Of a stretch of 64,000 nt of DNA, positions 55,629 through 63,917 are shown piece after piece (position 1 is the stretch's first letter; each line of letters starts with the position of its first letter). The stretch is from assembly GCA_025463265.1 (NCBI GenBank), contig JAOBWH010000165.1, forward strand, positions 23,355-87,354. Direction: 5' to 3'. A program made the translations under genes and the position numbers. This DNA comes from Ilumatobacteraceae bacterium (GTDB lineage: Bacteria > Actinomycetota > Acidimicrobiia > Acidimicrobiales > Iamiaceae). The notes below the pieces were generated by a model. It saw only the letters and a list, made by a program, of their open reading frames with translations, searched no databases and was not told the DNA's origin.

Positions 55629-57332
55629 GGCAGGGGCGATCCACACGCCCAGCAGGGAGTGTCCGGTCACGAGGCGCGCAGACGGCGGTCCCTGATCGCC
55701 CGGGAGGTCGGGACCCAGGATCCCGTGGACGTTCGCCGCCTCGGCCACGGCCCAGGGCGAGTGCCAGAGCCACACGTTCCAGACCTGCTTGGCGAACTGC
55801 TCGTTGATCGCCTCGTACGCCTTGCGGCGGGTGGTGCGGTCCGGGTCGGTCCGCCCGATCTCGAGGTTCTTGTTGATCACCGGGTCGTCGAAGCGTCCGA
55901 AGTTCACCGGGTTGTTCTCGCCGTACCACCAGATGTAGTCCATGTCCGGGTCCTCGCCGGGCTGGTTGCGGAAGGCGGCGAGCTCGTAGTCGCCGCCGAT
56001 CACGCGCTTGATCAGGTCGGCTTCGGTCTCGATCTCGAGCGTGACCTGGAAGCCGGCGGCCTGGAGCATCTCCTTTTCGATCTGCGCCTGGCGCACCGCC
56101 ACCGGACCCGCCGAGGTGAGCAGGCCGAGCGACGTGTCCTTCTTGGCCTTCTTCATCGCGGCGACCTGCTTCTTGGCCGCGGCCAGGTCGTAGGTGGGGA
56201 ACCCGGGATCATCGAGGTGGCCGAGGACCGTGGGCGCGAAGGGCCCGCTGGCCACGTCCGGGAACCCCTTGTTCGACTTCTCGTTGAGGGCGTCGCGGTC
56301 GATGGCGTGGGCGATGGCCAACCGCGTGTCGCGGTCATCGAGCGGTGCCACCGAGCTGTTCATCATCACGTAGGCCACCTCGGCCTTCTCCGTGGAGACG
56401 AGGAGGTTGATGGCGCCGCTGTCGCGCAGGGCCGGGAGGCTCTCGGCCATGTCCGACGAGGTCGAGGTGTGCATCATGTTGAGCTCGCCCTGCTGGAGCT
56501 GGGCGATGCGCGAGTCGCTGTTCTGGACCGGCCGGAACTCGATGGCGTTCAGGTACGGGTACGGCTTGCCGTCCGGGGCGTCCTGCCAGTACTTCGGGTA
56601 GCGGCGGACCTTCAGCGCCTGATCCCGCTTCCAGGAGACGAACGAGAACGGCCCGGTCCCGATCGGCTTGGTGGCGCAGTCGGTCTTGCTGGCGTCGAGC
56701 TGCTTCTGGGCCATCATGCCGAGGCGACCCGAGGCGTACAGCACGGCGGGGAAGGCGACCCACGGCACCTTGGTCGTGACCCGGACGGTCAGCTCGTTGA
56801 CCGCCTCGACCTCGGCGATGTTGTCGAGCACGAACGTGAACAGGAGGGGGCTGCGCCCCTCGTACTGGCCGCGGTAGGCGTCGAGGTTGTTCTTGACGAC
56901 GTCGGCGTCGAGCGACGAGCCGTCGTGGAAGGTCACGCCGGGCCGCAGCGAGATCGTCCACTCCTTGTAGGAGTCGTCGTGGTCGACCGCCTTGGCGAGG
57001 TAGGGGACGTAGTCGCCGTTCTCGTCGGGCACGGTGAGGGTGTCGTAGAGCGAACGCGCCACCTGCATGCCGGAGATGGCCAGCTCGGCCTCGGGCAGGC
57101 AGTAGCCGGTGGTGCCGACCTCGGCCTCGAGCCCGTAGATCAGCTGCCCGCCCCGGACCGGCTTGCCCGCCACGTCCAGGCCGCTCTCCACGGCCGTCAC
57201 CGTGACCTCGTCGTTCGGCCCGGCGTCGTCGCCGCCCTGGCCGGGCAGGAGGCTGCACGACGTCGCCAGGACGCTGACGGTCGCAGCGAGCGCGACAGCC
57301 CGGAGGCCGGTGGTTCGAACGGACGATGACAT
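55626..57332 (-). CDS. extracellular solute-binding lipoprotein (SBP family 5), copy 2
   Basis: A 568-residue paralogue of the neighbouring lipoprotein, first gene of the operon. Lipobox VLATSC with C26, mature core about 60-550, with GTGPFSFVSWKRDQ and ending TGHSLLGVWIA. ATG 57332 has a GAGGAG site nine bases upstream; longer in-frame extensions run into the non-coding repeat region and are rejected. Divergence between copies is highest in the middle domain, which suggests different ligands. Confidence 0.92.
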   Translation of the reverse strand: MSSSVRTTGLRAVALAATVSVLATSCSLLPGQGGDDAGPNDEVTVTAVESGLDVAGKPVRGGQLIYGLEAEVGTTGYCLPEAELAISGMQVARSLYDTLTVPDENGDYVPYLAKAVDHDDSYKEWTISLRPGVTFHDGSSLDADVVKNNLDAYRGQYEGRSPLLFTFVLDNIAEVEAVNELTVRVTTKVPWVAFPAVLYASGRLGMMAQKQLDASKTDCATKPIGTGPFSFVSWKRDQALKVRRYPKYWQDAPDGKPYPYLNAIEFRPVQNSDSRIAQLQQGELNMMHTSTSSDMAESLPALRDSGAINLLVSTEKAEVAYVMMNSSVAPLDDRDTRLAIAHAIDRDALNEKSNKGFPDVASGPFAPTVLGHLDDPGFPTYDLAAAKKQVAAMKKAKKDTSLGLLTSAGPVAVRQAQIEKEMLQAAGFQVTLEIETEADLIKRVIGGDYELAAFRNQPGEDPDMDYIWWYGENNPVNFGRFDDPVINKNLEIGRTDPDRTTRRKAYEAINEQFAKQVWNVWLWHSPWAVAEAANVHGILGPDLPGDQGPPSARLVTGHSLLGVWIAPA

Positions 57333-57625
57333 GGAGTGGCTCCTCGCAAGGCCCGGAGGGAGCAGGCCAGACACGGCTCCTGTCGGCTCGGACGCGACGA
57401 AGTTGAGCCACCGTGCCGCAGGGCCCCGCCGACCGCTTCCGACGGCGCCTGGGAGCCTCGCGTCGAGCGGACGGCGCCGGGCGCACCGCCCCGAAAACGG
57501 TGGTGGCCCCGAGTAACCGACGGGGTTTCCCTCGCCAGCTCCTCGGGGCCGACCGTTTGCGAGCTGCGGGCGGCCGCACCCGGGGGTGGACCTCCTGCAC
57601 CTCGCTCCTCCGGTCTTCGGCGACC

Positions 57626-57942
57626 GTGACCCGGGGGCCTCGGTGCCGGCTGACCGGCGGGTGCCGGATCCCCTGCGCCCGTGGCCCGAGGGCCATGGTG
57701 CCGGGTACCGGCGGCGCCTGCTCTCTTGCTCCGTGACCCGAGGGCCTCGGTGCCGAGCTGCCGGCGGTGCCTGTCCTCTTGCTCCGTGACCCGAAGGCCT
57801 CGGTGCCGAGCGACCGGCGGTGCCCGTCCTCCTGCCCCGTGACCCGAAGGCCTCGGTGCCGAGTGACCGGCTGGGTCTCGCCCGACTCCGTCGCCCGGAG
57901 GCGTCGGCGCCAGATCGGCGACCCGGACCCGGACCCCGCCTC
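57626..57942. repeat. 53-bp tandem repeat array, five clear units plus one decayed
   Basis: Units start at 57626, 57681, 57733, 57786 and 57839 (51-55 bp each); a weak sixth begins near 57890. The core is GTGACCCGAAGGCCTCGGTG, followed by a hairpin CTCGG-TG-CCGAG and a CT-rich end. Units 3 and 4 differ at about six of 53 positions. A period that is not a multiple of three argues against coding. Confidence 0.85.
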
Positions 57943-58156
57943 CGCCACCCGAGGGTGCCAGCTGCGTCTTCCGAACCCACCACGAAACCGGTTTGCCTCC
58001 ATCCCACCGAACCCACCCCCGGCGGACCTTTCCAGCAAGCTGGTCGGGACCTCCGTGGGCTTCCTGCCCGGTGCTCTGGCTGCTCCGTGCTGCCTGGCGA
58101 GGGACACCATGCGCCCGGGTCGGAGCAGGGGTCAAGCACTTTTCGGCCATCCCCAG

Positions 58157-58175
58157 GGTTGTCCCCCAACCTTTT
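58157..58175 (+). terminator. small hairpin with TTTT on the plus strand
   Basis: GGTTG-TCCCC-CAACC followed by four T. It is oriented to stop plus-strand transcription from the repeat region, though no plus-strand gene lies upstream. Confidence 0.35.
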
Positions 58176-58200
58176 CCGTTCTCCCCAGGTTCACCTCGGC

Positions 58201-58222
58201 GGTGCACAGCGTGGTGCACAGC
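58201..58222. repeat. 10-bp direct repeat GGTGCACAGC (twice, 2-bp spacer)
   Basis: Exact copies at 58201-58210 and 58213-58222, directly downstream of the GDPD gene on its strand. Confidence 0.6.
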
Positions 58223-58237
58223 CCATCCACAGGATGG
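58223..58237 (-). terminator. hairpin after the GDPD gene
   Basis: CCATCC-ACA-GGATGG, a perfect 6-bp stem about ten bases past the stop codon. It lacks a U tract. Confidence 0.4.
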
Positions 58238-58246
58238 CGGCGCGGA

Positions 58247-59008
58247 TCAGTACCAGGCGCCCCGGCTGCGCAGGACGTCGCGCAGGACCGCCGGCCGGTC
58301 GGTCATGATCCCGTCCACCCCGAGATCGAGCAGCAGGTGCATCTCGTCGGGGTCGTCGATCGTCCAGACGTGGACCTGCAGCCCGGCGGCGTGGGCCCGT
58401 TCGACGAAGCGCCGGTCGGTGACGGCCACGCCCTTGTACTTGTGCGGCACCTGGGCGCAACCGCCCTCGATGCGTCCGGCCGGCAGGCCGAAGGAACCGC
58501 CGCGCAGGCGGGCGATGGCCTTGGGTCCGAGCGACGTGCACAACCGCGGCCCGAGCGCCGAGCGCAGCCGCGTGATGCGGCCGTCGGAGAACGAGCCGAC
58601 GCACACGCGGTCGATGGCGCCGGTGCGCTCGATCACCGCGATCAGCGGATCCACGGCTGCGTCGTGCTTCGGGTCGATGTTGACCCGCACCTCGGGGAAC
58701 GCCGCGATCAGGTCCTCCAGGAGGGGGATGGGCTCCCGACCGTCGACGCGGGCCGCTCGCACCTCCTGGTAGGTCAGCTCGGCGATCACCCCGGTCCGAT
58801 CGGTGACGCGGTCCAGGCGGTCGTCGTGGAACGCCAGGCAGACGCCATCTGCGGTGACGTGGGCATCGGTCTCCACGTAGCGGTAGCCGAGCTCCACCGC
58901 CCCCTCGAACGCCGGCATGGTGTTCTCGGGCCAGTCGCCGGCCCCGCCGCGGTGGGCGAAGGCCAGGGGGCCGGGATGATCGAGGAAGGGCCACGGACTC
59001 GACGGCAC
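58247..59008 (-). CDS. glycerophosphodiester phosphodiesterase
   Basis: A 253-residue TIM-barrel GDPD, hydrolysing glycerophosphodiesters to glycerol-3-phosphate plus an alcohol. Catalytic features are AHRGGAGDWPENT (H19, R20, E29, N30), ETDAHVTADGVC, and the downstream HDDRLDRVT. There is no signal peptide, so it is cytoplasmic. GTG 59008 lies six bases after a TACCCT box. It salvages phospholipid head groups. Confidence 0.92.
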   Translation of the reverse strand: MPSSPWPFLDHPGPLAFAHRGGAGDWPENTMPAFEGAVELGYRYVETDAHVTADGVCLAFHDDRLDRVTDRTGVIAELTYQEVRAARVDGREPIPLLEDLIAAFPEVRVNIDPKHDAAVDPLIAVIERTGAIDRVCVGSFSDGRITRLRSALGPRLCTSLGPKAIARLRGGSFGLPAGRIEGGCAQVPHKYKGVAVTDRRFVERAHAAGLQVHVWTIDDPDEMHLLLDLGVDGIMTDRPAVLRDVLRSRGAWY

Positions 59009-59014
59009 GGCGGC

Positions 59015-59020
59015 AGGGTA
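59015..59020 (-). promoter_or_regulatory. -10 box TACCCT of the GDPD gene
   Basis: Minus strand, 6 nt before GTG 59008; leaderless arrangement. Confidence 0.35.
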
Positions 59021-59090
59021 GCGGTGTTGTCCCGCAGGAACGGTGATAAGACCGTCGTGCACACCGCCGACCCCCCGATCGGAGCCCGCC

Positions 59091-60518
59091 ATGGCCGATA
59101 CCGAACAACGTGCCGTCCGCATCGGCAGCCGCACCGTCACCACCCCCGACAGCATTACCGTGCGCTCGCCGTTCGACGGGCACGAGATCGGTCGGGTGCC
59201 CAAGTGCGGGCCCGACGAGGTGCAGGAGGCCGTGGCGGCGGCCAAGGCCTGCCTCGCCGAGCCGCTCCCACCGTGGAAGCGCGCCGAGATCCTCGACGCA
59301 GCCGCCGCCGCGATGACCCGCCACCGCGACGAGCTGGCGCAGATCATCGCCGAGGAGGCGGCGAAGCCCATCAAGACCGCCCGGGTCGAGGCGGAGCGCA
59401 CGGTCATCACCTTCCAGTCGGCGGCGATCGAGGCCCGCACGCTGGTCGGCCAGGTCGTCCCGGTCGACGGGGCCCAGCCGGGCGAGGGGAAGTTCGGCTT
59501 CACGCTGCGCGTGCCCCGAGGGGTGGTGGCCGCCATCTCGCCGTTCAACTTCCCGCTCAACCTGGTGGTCCACAAGGTGGCGCCCGCCATCGCCGCCGGC
59601 TGCCCGGTGGTCCTGAAGCCGGCGAGCCAGACGCCGCTGTCGTCGGTCCGCCTCCAGGAGATCCTGATGGACGAGTGCGGGCTGCCGCCGGGCTGGCTCA
59701 ACGTGGTCCCCGGGCCCGGCGGTGCGGTCGGCGACCCGCTCGTCGAGCACCCCGACGTGGCCGTGATCACCTTCACCGGTTCGCCCGAGGTCGGCTGGGG
59801 GATCGCAGCCAAGGCCGCGGACAAGCACGTGGGCCTGGAGCTCGGCAACAACGCACCGGTCATCATCGAGCCGTCGGGAGACTGGGCCGCCGCCGCCGCG
59901 AAGATCGCCGTCGCCGGGTTCAGCCATGCTGGCCAGTCGTGCATCTCGACCCAGCGGATCTACGTGCACCACGACGTCATCGACTCGTTCACCGAGGCGC
60001 TCGTGCCCAAGGTGGAGGCCCTCGTGGTGGGCGACCCGCTCGACGAGGCCACCGACGTGTCCTCGCTCATCAGCAGCGGGGAGACCGACCGGGTGAAGGG
60101 GTGGATCGACGAGGCGGTCGACGGGGGAGCGAAGGTCCTCGTCGGCGGGGCCCTCGAAGGCTCGGTGCTGGCCCCCACCGTGCTGTCGGGTGTCACCCCC
60201 GACATGGAGGTGTGCCGGTCCGAGGTCTTCGGGCCGGTGGTCGCCATCATCGGCTACGACGACTTCAGCGATGCGGTCGCCCAGGCGAACGACACCCGCT
60301 ACGGCCTGCAGGCGGCCGTGTTCACCGCGGACCTCGACGTGGCGATGCGGGCGGCCTACGAGCTGGACTTCGGCGGTGTCCTGGTCAACGAGGTGCCGAC
60401 CTTCCGGACCGACCAGATGCCCTACGGCGGCGTCCGCGACAGCGGCAACACGAAGGAGGGGCCGCACTATGCGGTCCGGGAGATGACGCGCGAGCGCCTG
60501 GTCCTCATCCAGCGATGA
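59091..60518 (+). CDS. NAD(P)-dependent aldehyde dehydrogenase
   Basis: A 475-residue aldehyde dehydrogenase. The catalytic cysteine is C284 (AGQSCISTQRIYV) and the base glutamate E250 in LELGNN (Asn in place of the common Gly after LELG). The cofactor segment is ISPFNFPLNLVVHK. ATG 59091 follows GGAG spaced six bases. The sequence fits succinate-semialdehyde- or lactaldehyde-like branches, but the substrate cannot be fixed. SirB1-like gene follows 19 bp later. Confidence 0.93.
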   Translation: MADTEQRAVRIGSRTVTTPDSITVRSPFDGHEIGRVPKCGPDEVQEAVAAAKACLAEPLPPWKRAEILDAAAAAMTRHRDELAQIIAEEAAKPIKTARVEAERTVITFQSAAIEARTLVGQVVPVDGAQPGEGKFGFTLRVPRGVVAAISPFNFPLNLVVHKVAPAIAAGCPVVLKPASQTPLSSVRLQEILMDECGLPPGWLNVVPGPGGAVGDPLVEHPDVAVITFTGSPEVGWGIAAKAADKHVGLELGNNAPVIIEPSGDWAAAAAKIAVAGFSHAGQSCISTQRIYVHHDVIDSFTEALVPKVEALVVGDPLDEATDVSSLISSGETDRVKGWIDEAVDGGAKVLVGGALEGSVLAPTVLSGVTPDMEVCRSEVFGPVVAIIGYDDFSDAVAQANDTRYGLQAAVFTADLDVAMRAAYELDFGGVLVNEVPTFRTDQMPYGGVRDSGNTKEGPHYAVREMTRERLVLIQR

Positions 60519-60537
60519 ACCCGCCCTGCCCTCCGTC

Positions 60538-61347
60538 GTGAGCCACCGCGACGACTTCAGCCGGCTCGTCCGCAGCCCCGTCGTGCCCCTCGGCGAGGCG
60601 TGCTTCGTCCTGGCCGCCCAGCTCGGCCACCCCGTGCCGGTGGCAGCCGGCCTGGCCTCGATGGAGGCGTTGACCGACGAGACCGCGACGGCCGTCACGG
60701 CGGGCGGGGCCTCGGCGACGCTCGAGTCGATCGCCTTCCACCTCTTCTCCACGCTGGGCTTCGCCGGCGACGCCGACGTCTACTACGACATCCGCAACTC
60801 GATGCTCCCCGATGTGCTGCGCCGCCGCACCGGGATCCCCATCACCCTTGCGATCGTGCTCATCGAGGTGGCGCAGCGGCTCGATCTGGCCGCCACCGGG
60901 GTCGGGATGCCCGGCCACTTCCTCGTCGGCGACGGACCGGTCCCGTCGCGCTGGCTCGACGCGTTCGACCACGGACGGTGGCTCGACGCCAAGGGGGCCG
61001 AGGCTCGGTTCCGGGTCATCCACGGCCAGACCGCCACGTTCGACCCGGCCTTCCTCGCACCCACGCCGCGGCCGCAGATCCTGGCCCGGGTCCTGGCCAA
61101 CCTCGCCGGCGTCTACCGGACGATCGGGGACCCGACCCGCCTCCTGCGCGCCCTGGAGCTGCGCTGCGACATCCCGGGCGTGGGCCAGGCGCCGCGCGCT
61201 CAGGTGGAGCTGGCCGAGGCCTACGTGACGGTGGGCCGCATCGACACGGCGGTCGACGTGCTCGATGCGCTCACCGAGCGGGTCGACCCCCGCCGGCGCG
61301 ATGTGCTCGTGACCCGCATCGATCTCCTGCGCGCCGGCCTGAACTGA
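60538..61347 (+). CDS. SirB1-like transglutaminase-fold/TPR protein
   Basis: A 269-residue protein of the SirB1 group: an N-terminal transglutaminase-like domain (about 40-185) with RRRTGIPITLAIVLIEVAQRL and GMPGHFLVG, then TPR-like helices (about 190-269). In the family its biochemical role is unclear; many members lack the cysteine needed for transglutaminase activity and none is obvious here at the expected place. GTG start. Confidence 0.82.
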   Translation: MSHRDDFSRLVRSPVVPLGEACFVLAAQLGHPVPVAAGLASMEALTDETATAVTAGGASATLESIAFHLFSTLGFAGDADVYYDIRNSMLPDVLRRRTGIPITLAIVLIEVAQRLDLAATGVGMPGHFLVGDGPVPSRWLDAFDHGRWLDAKGAEARFRVIHGQTATFDPAFLAPTPRPQILARVLANLAGVYRTIGDPTRLLRALELRCDIPGVGQAPRAQVELAEAYVTVGRIDTAVDVLDALTERVDPRRRDVLVTRIDLLRAGLN

Positions 61348-61368
61348 GCCGGGCGTCGACCGGGGGCG

Positions 61369-61977
61369 TCAGCCCATCGTGGCCGGCATCACCAGGTTTG
61401 GGAGGTGCGGCGTCTCGTTCAAGCTGACCAGCTGCTTGTGGCTGCCGCCCGCCATCGCCCGGCTGACGCTCGTGTACGCCGGCTCGAACCACATGGTGCC
61501 CGGCAGCGAGATGATGTCGGAGAGGTAGGCGTTGATGACCCCGCCGTGGCACACCACCGCGACCCGCTCGCCGGGGTGCCGGGCGACGATGGCATCGATG
61601 GACGCGATGACCTGGACGCGGAAGTCCTGGCGCTTCGCCTCCGCTTCGGGGGAGAGCCACTCCTCGACGAGGCGCTTCCACGCCTCCTCGTCGGCTCGGA
61701 GCTCTTCGATGGGCACGTAGAAGTTGAGGTGGGCGTCGAACTCCCGGAGGCCGTCGTCCAAGGTGAGCTCCAGCCCGGTGGCCGCGGCGAGCGGTCTGGC
61801 GGTCTCGTGGGCCCGCTGCATCGGGCTGGCGTAGATCGCGTCGATGGGGTGGCGGGACCACCACGACGCCATGAGCTCGGCCTGCTCGACGCCCTCGGGG
61901 GACAACGGCGGATCGGCAGGGCCGTCGCCTCCGTCGATCCGCAGGGGCAGTCCGTGTCTGATCAGCCAGAGCTCCAC
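61369..61977 (-). CDS. histidine phosphatase superfamily protein
   Basis: A 202-residue branch-1 histidine phosphatase (phosphoglycerate-mutase-like). The phospho-histidine is H8 in LIRHGLP; ASPMQRAHETARPL and AVVCHGGVINAYL complete the active site. GTG 61977 has a TACCAT box 7 nt upstream. It could hydrolyse phosphorylated sugars or cofactors. It is divergent from the alpha/beta hydrolase, 38 bp apart. Confidence 0.9.
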   Translation of the reverse strand: MELWLIRHGLPLRIDGGDGPADPPLSPEGVEQAELMASWWSRHPIDAIYASPMQRAHETARPLAAATGLELTLDDGLREFDAHLNFYVPIEELRADEEAWKRLVEEWLSPEAEAKRQDFRVQVIASIDAIVARHPGERVAVVCHGGVINAYLSDIISLPGTMWFEPAYTSVSRAMAGGSHKQLVSLNETPHLPNLVMPATMG

Positions 61978-61984
61978 GGCGGTG

Positions 61985-61990
61985 ATGGTA
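61985..61990 (-). promoter_or_regulatory. -10 box TACCAT of the histidine phosphatase gene
   Basis: Minus strand, 7 nt before GTG 61977; leaderless arrangement. Confidence 0.35.
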
Positions 61991-62003
61991 GGCCGCGGCT
62001 GCG

Positions 62004-62009
62004 TAGGGT
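62004..62009 (+). promoter_or_regulatory. -10 box TAGGGT of the alpha/beta hydrolase gene
   Basis: Lies 6 nt before GTG 62016. A GCCGCGGC palindrome (61992-61999) sits between this and the opposing box. Confidence 0.4.
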
Positions 62010-62015
62010 CGTTCC

Positions 62016-62768
62016 GTGCCCGCCCCGCCTGACCTGCACGTGGCCGAGCCGGCGGTCGCCGACGTGGCGGCGCCTGCGGTCGTCATCGTCCACGGGGCGA
62101 TGGACCGAGGAGCGTCGTTCGGGCGAGTGACCCGGCACCTCGACGGCCTGCACGTCATCCGCTACGACCGGCGGGGGTACGGCCGCAGCGCGGCCTGCGC
62201 CCCGGGAACGCTCGACGACCACGTCGATGACCTCTTGGCGGTGATCGACGGCCGACGGGTGACGGTCTTCGGCCACAGCATCGGCGGGGTGATCGCCCTG
62301 GTCGCCGCCGAGCGGGCACCCGAGCGGGTGGCGTCGGTCCTGGCCTACGAGCCGCCCACTCCCTGGGAGGACTGGTGGCCGCAGCCCCCGGGTGCGCCGC
62401 CGGAAGATCCCGCCGATGAGGCCGAGGCGTTCATGCGCCGGGCGATCGGGGAGCACTTCTGGAGCCGCCTCCCCGCTCGGACCCGGGCCGACCGCCGAGC
62501 CGAGGGCGTCGCGCTGCGAGCCGACATCGCATCGCTCGACGGACCGGCCCCGTTCGACCCGACCCACCTGCCCGTCCCCGTGCTCGCCGCCTCGGGGTCC
62601 GACACCACCTGGTGGCACCAGCGGGCGACCCGGGAGGTGGCAGACCAGGCGCCGCTGGGGGAGCACCGGGTCGTGGCCGGGGCGGAGCACGCCGCGCACC
62701 TCACGCACCCGGCGGCCACGGCCGACCTGGTTCGACGGGCCGTGGAGCGGGCCCGGAACCCCGCGTGA
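62016..62768 (+). CDS. alpha/beta-fold hydrolase
   Basis: A 250-residue hydrolase with the nucleophile elbow GHSIGG (S88), oxyanion region VIVHGAMDRG, and a late histidine in GAEHAAHLTH. The lid region (about 115-180) is short and acidic. GTG 62016. Substrate unknown; likely an ester or related bond in the cytoplasm. Confidence 0.88.
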   Translation: MPAPPDLHVAEPAVADVAAPAVVIVHGAMDRGASFGRVTRHLDGLHVIRYDRRGYGRSAACAPGTLDDHVDDLLAVIDGRRVTVFGHSIGGVIALVAAERAPERVASVLAYEPPTPWEDWWPQPPGAPPEDPADEAEAFMRRAIGEHFWSRLPARTRADRRAEGVALRADIASLDGPAPFDPTHLPVPVLAASGSDTTWWHQRATREVADQAPLGEHRVVAGAEHAAHLTHPAATADLVRRAVERARNPA

Positions 62769-62780
62769 CCATCTGGTCAC
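62765..62780. promoter_or_regulatory. 16-bp inverted repeat in the patatin promoter
   Basis: GTGACCA-TC-TGGTCAC, exact arms of seven bases. It overlaps the hydrolase stop and occupies the region just upstream of the -10 box at 62787, a position suited to a repressor or activator. Confidence 0.5.
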
Positions 62781-62786
62781 GAGCGG

Positions 62787-62792
62787 TAGCCT
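62787..62792 (+). promoter_or_regulatory. -10 box TAGCCT of the patatin gene
   Basis: Ends ten bases before ATG 62803. Confidence 0.45.
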
Positions 62793-62802
62793 GCGCACGG
62801 CC

Positions 62803-63732
62803 ATGTCCCGCATCCGCGACCTCCTCCGGCGCAAGCCCCGCCGCACCGCCTTCGTCCTGAGCGGCGGCGGCAACCTGGGCGCGCTGCAGGTGGGCATGGT
62901 GCGGGCCCTGTTCGAGCGGCGGATCGAACCGGACCTCATCCTCGGCTGCTCGGTCGGTGCGCTCAACGGTTCGGCCATCGCCGCCGACCCCTCCCTGGCG
63001 ATGGCGGGGCGGCTCCAGGAGATGTGGCGCGGCCTCGCCGACGAAGGGGTGATGCCGGCAGGGATGTTCCCGGCCGTGCAGCTGGCCCGCAAGGGCGTCT
63101 CCATCCACGACAACGCCAACCTGCGCCGGGTGATCGAGTCCGTCCTGCCGGACCGGCGGTTCGAGGACCTGACCATCGCGTTCCAGTGCGTGGCCACCGC
63201 CCTGGTGGAGGGCACCGAGACCTGGTTCGAGTCCGGCCCCCTCCTGGACCCGATCATCGCCTCGTCCGCGATCCCTGCGGTGTATCCGCCCGTCGAGATC
63301 GACGGCGTGAAATACCTCGACGGCGCCATCGTCAACGACGTGCCGGTGAGCCGAGCGGTCGCGCTGGGGTGCGACCGGATCTTCGTGCTCCACGTCGGGG
63401 CCTGGGACCGGCCCCGACCCGAGCCGAGGCGTCCCATCGACATGGCCACCTACGCCTACTGGCTCGCCCGGCGCAGCCGGTTCCAGCGCGACCTCGCCAG
63501 CATCCCGTCCAACATCGAGGTGCTGGTGCTCCCGCCCGGGAGCACCCCGGTCATCAAGTACAACGACTTCGGCCACAGCGACGAGATGATCACCAGCGCT
63601 CACCAGGCGAGCTCGGCGTTTCTCGACGCCGCCGATGCGGACCATGCGAACGACCTCGCCGCTGCGGTGCCCGGCGTGCGCCAGGAGGACCGGCCCCAGG
63701 CGCCGGTGTCCTCCCTCGATCCGCGCCCCTGA
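62803..63732 (+). CDS. patatin-like phospholipase
   Basis: A 309-residue lipid hydrolase with a Ser-Asp dyad: S50 in GCSVGALNG, D173 in YLDGAIVND. The oxyanion loop is LSGGGNLGALQVGM. There is no signal peptide, so it works inside the cell, probably on membrane lipids; it resembles RssA/YchK-type proteins. ATG 62803 is chosen by the -10 box distance and lack of earlier homologous sequence. Confidence 0.92.
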   Translation: MSRIRDLLRRKPRRTAFVLSGGGNLGALQVGMVRALFERRIEPDLILGCSVGALNGSAIAADPSLAMAGRLQEMWRGLADEGVMPAGMFPAVQLARKGVSIHDNANLRRVIESVLPDRRFEDLTIAFQCVATALVEGTETWFESGPLLDPIIASSAIPAVYPPVEIDGVKYLDGAIVNDVPVSRAVALGCDRIFVLHVGAWDRPRPEPRRPIDMATYAYWLARRSRFQRDLASIPSNIEVLVLPPGSTPVIKYNDFGHSDEMITSAHQASSAFLDAADADHANDLAAAVPGVRQEDRPQAPVSSLDPRP

Positions 63733-63870
63733 GCCGCATCTCCTCGCGGGTGAGTGGCACCGCCCAGACGGGTGAGCCACAGCGGAAAGCACCAGGTCAG
63801 CGAAACAGGGCCGATCGACCTATTCAGGACCTCGGGCGACGGTCCGATGGATTACCTGTCAGGAAGCAAC

Positions 63871-63885
63871 CACCCCGCTGGGGTG
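63871..63885 (+). promoter_or_regulatory. hairpin in the Flp pilin leader
   Basis: CACCCC-GCT-GGGGTG is a perfect 6-bp stem 33 bp upstream of the pilin ATG, in the 185-bp gap after patatin. It may affect mRNA stability of the highly expressed pilin or be a terminator. Confidence 0.4.
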
Positions 63886-63917
63886 ACCACACCAACCATC
63901 ATCAGGAGAATCACCCC

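Larger units (their letters stand above)
57333..58246. other. 914-bp non-coding stretch with repeat array
   Basis: No gene with homologue-like features is seen. Open frames exist in all directions but come from high GC and the repeats. The part next to 57332 should hold the promoter of the peptide-transporter operon, though I see no clear box. It contains the 53-bp repeats, one small plus-strand terminator and a 10-bp direct repeat. Confidence 0.6.

Noticed and set aside
57626..57942. CRISPR array
   Set aside because: The copies abut without unique spacers, diverge gradually, and no cas genes are present.
57197..58219. Arginine- and glycine-rich open frames through the 53-bp repeat array on both strands
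   Set aside because: They are open in several frames at once because of GC bias. The non-triplet repeat period rotates the frame at each unit and no ribosome binding site or domain is seen.
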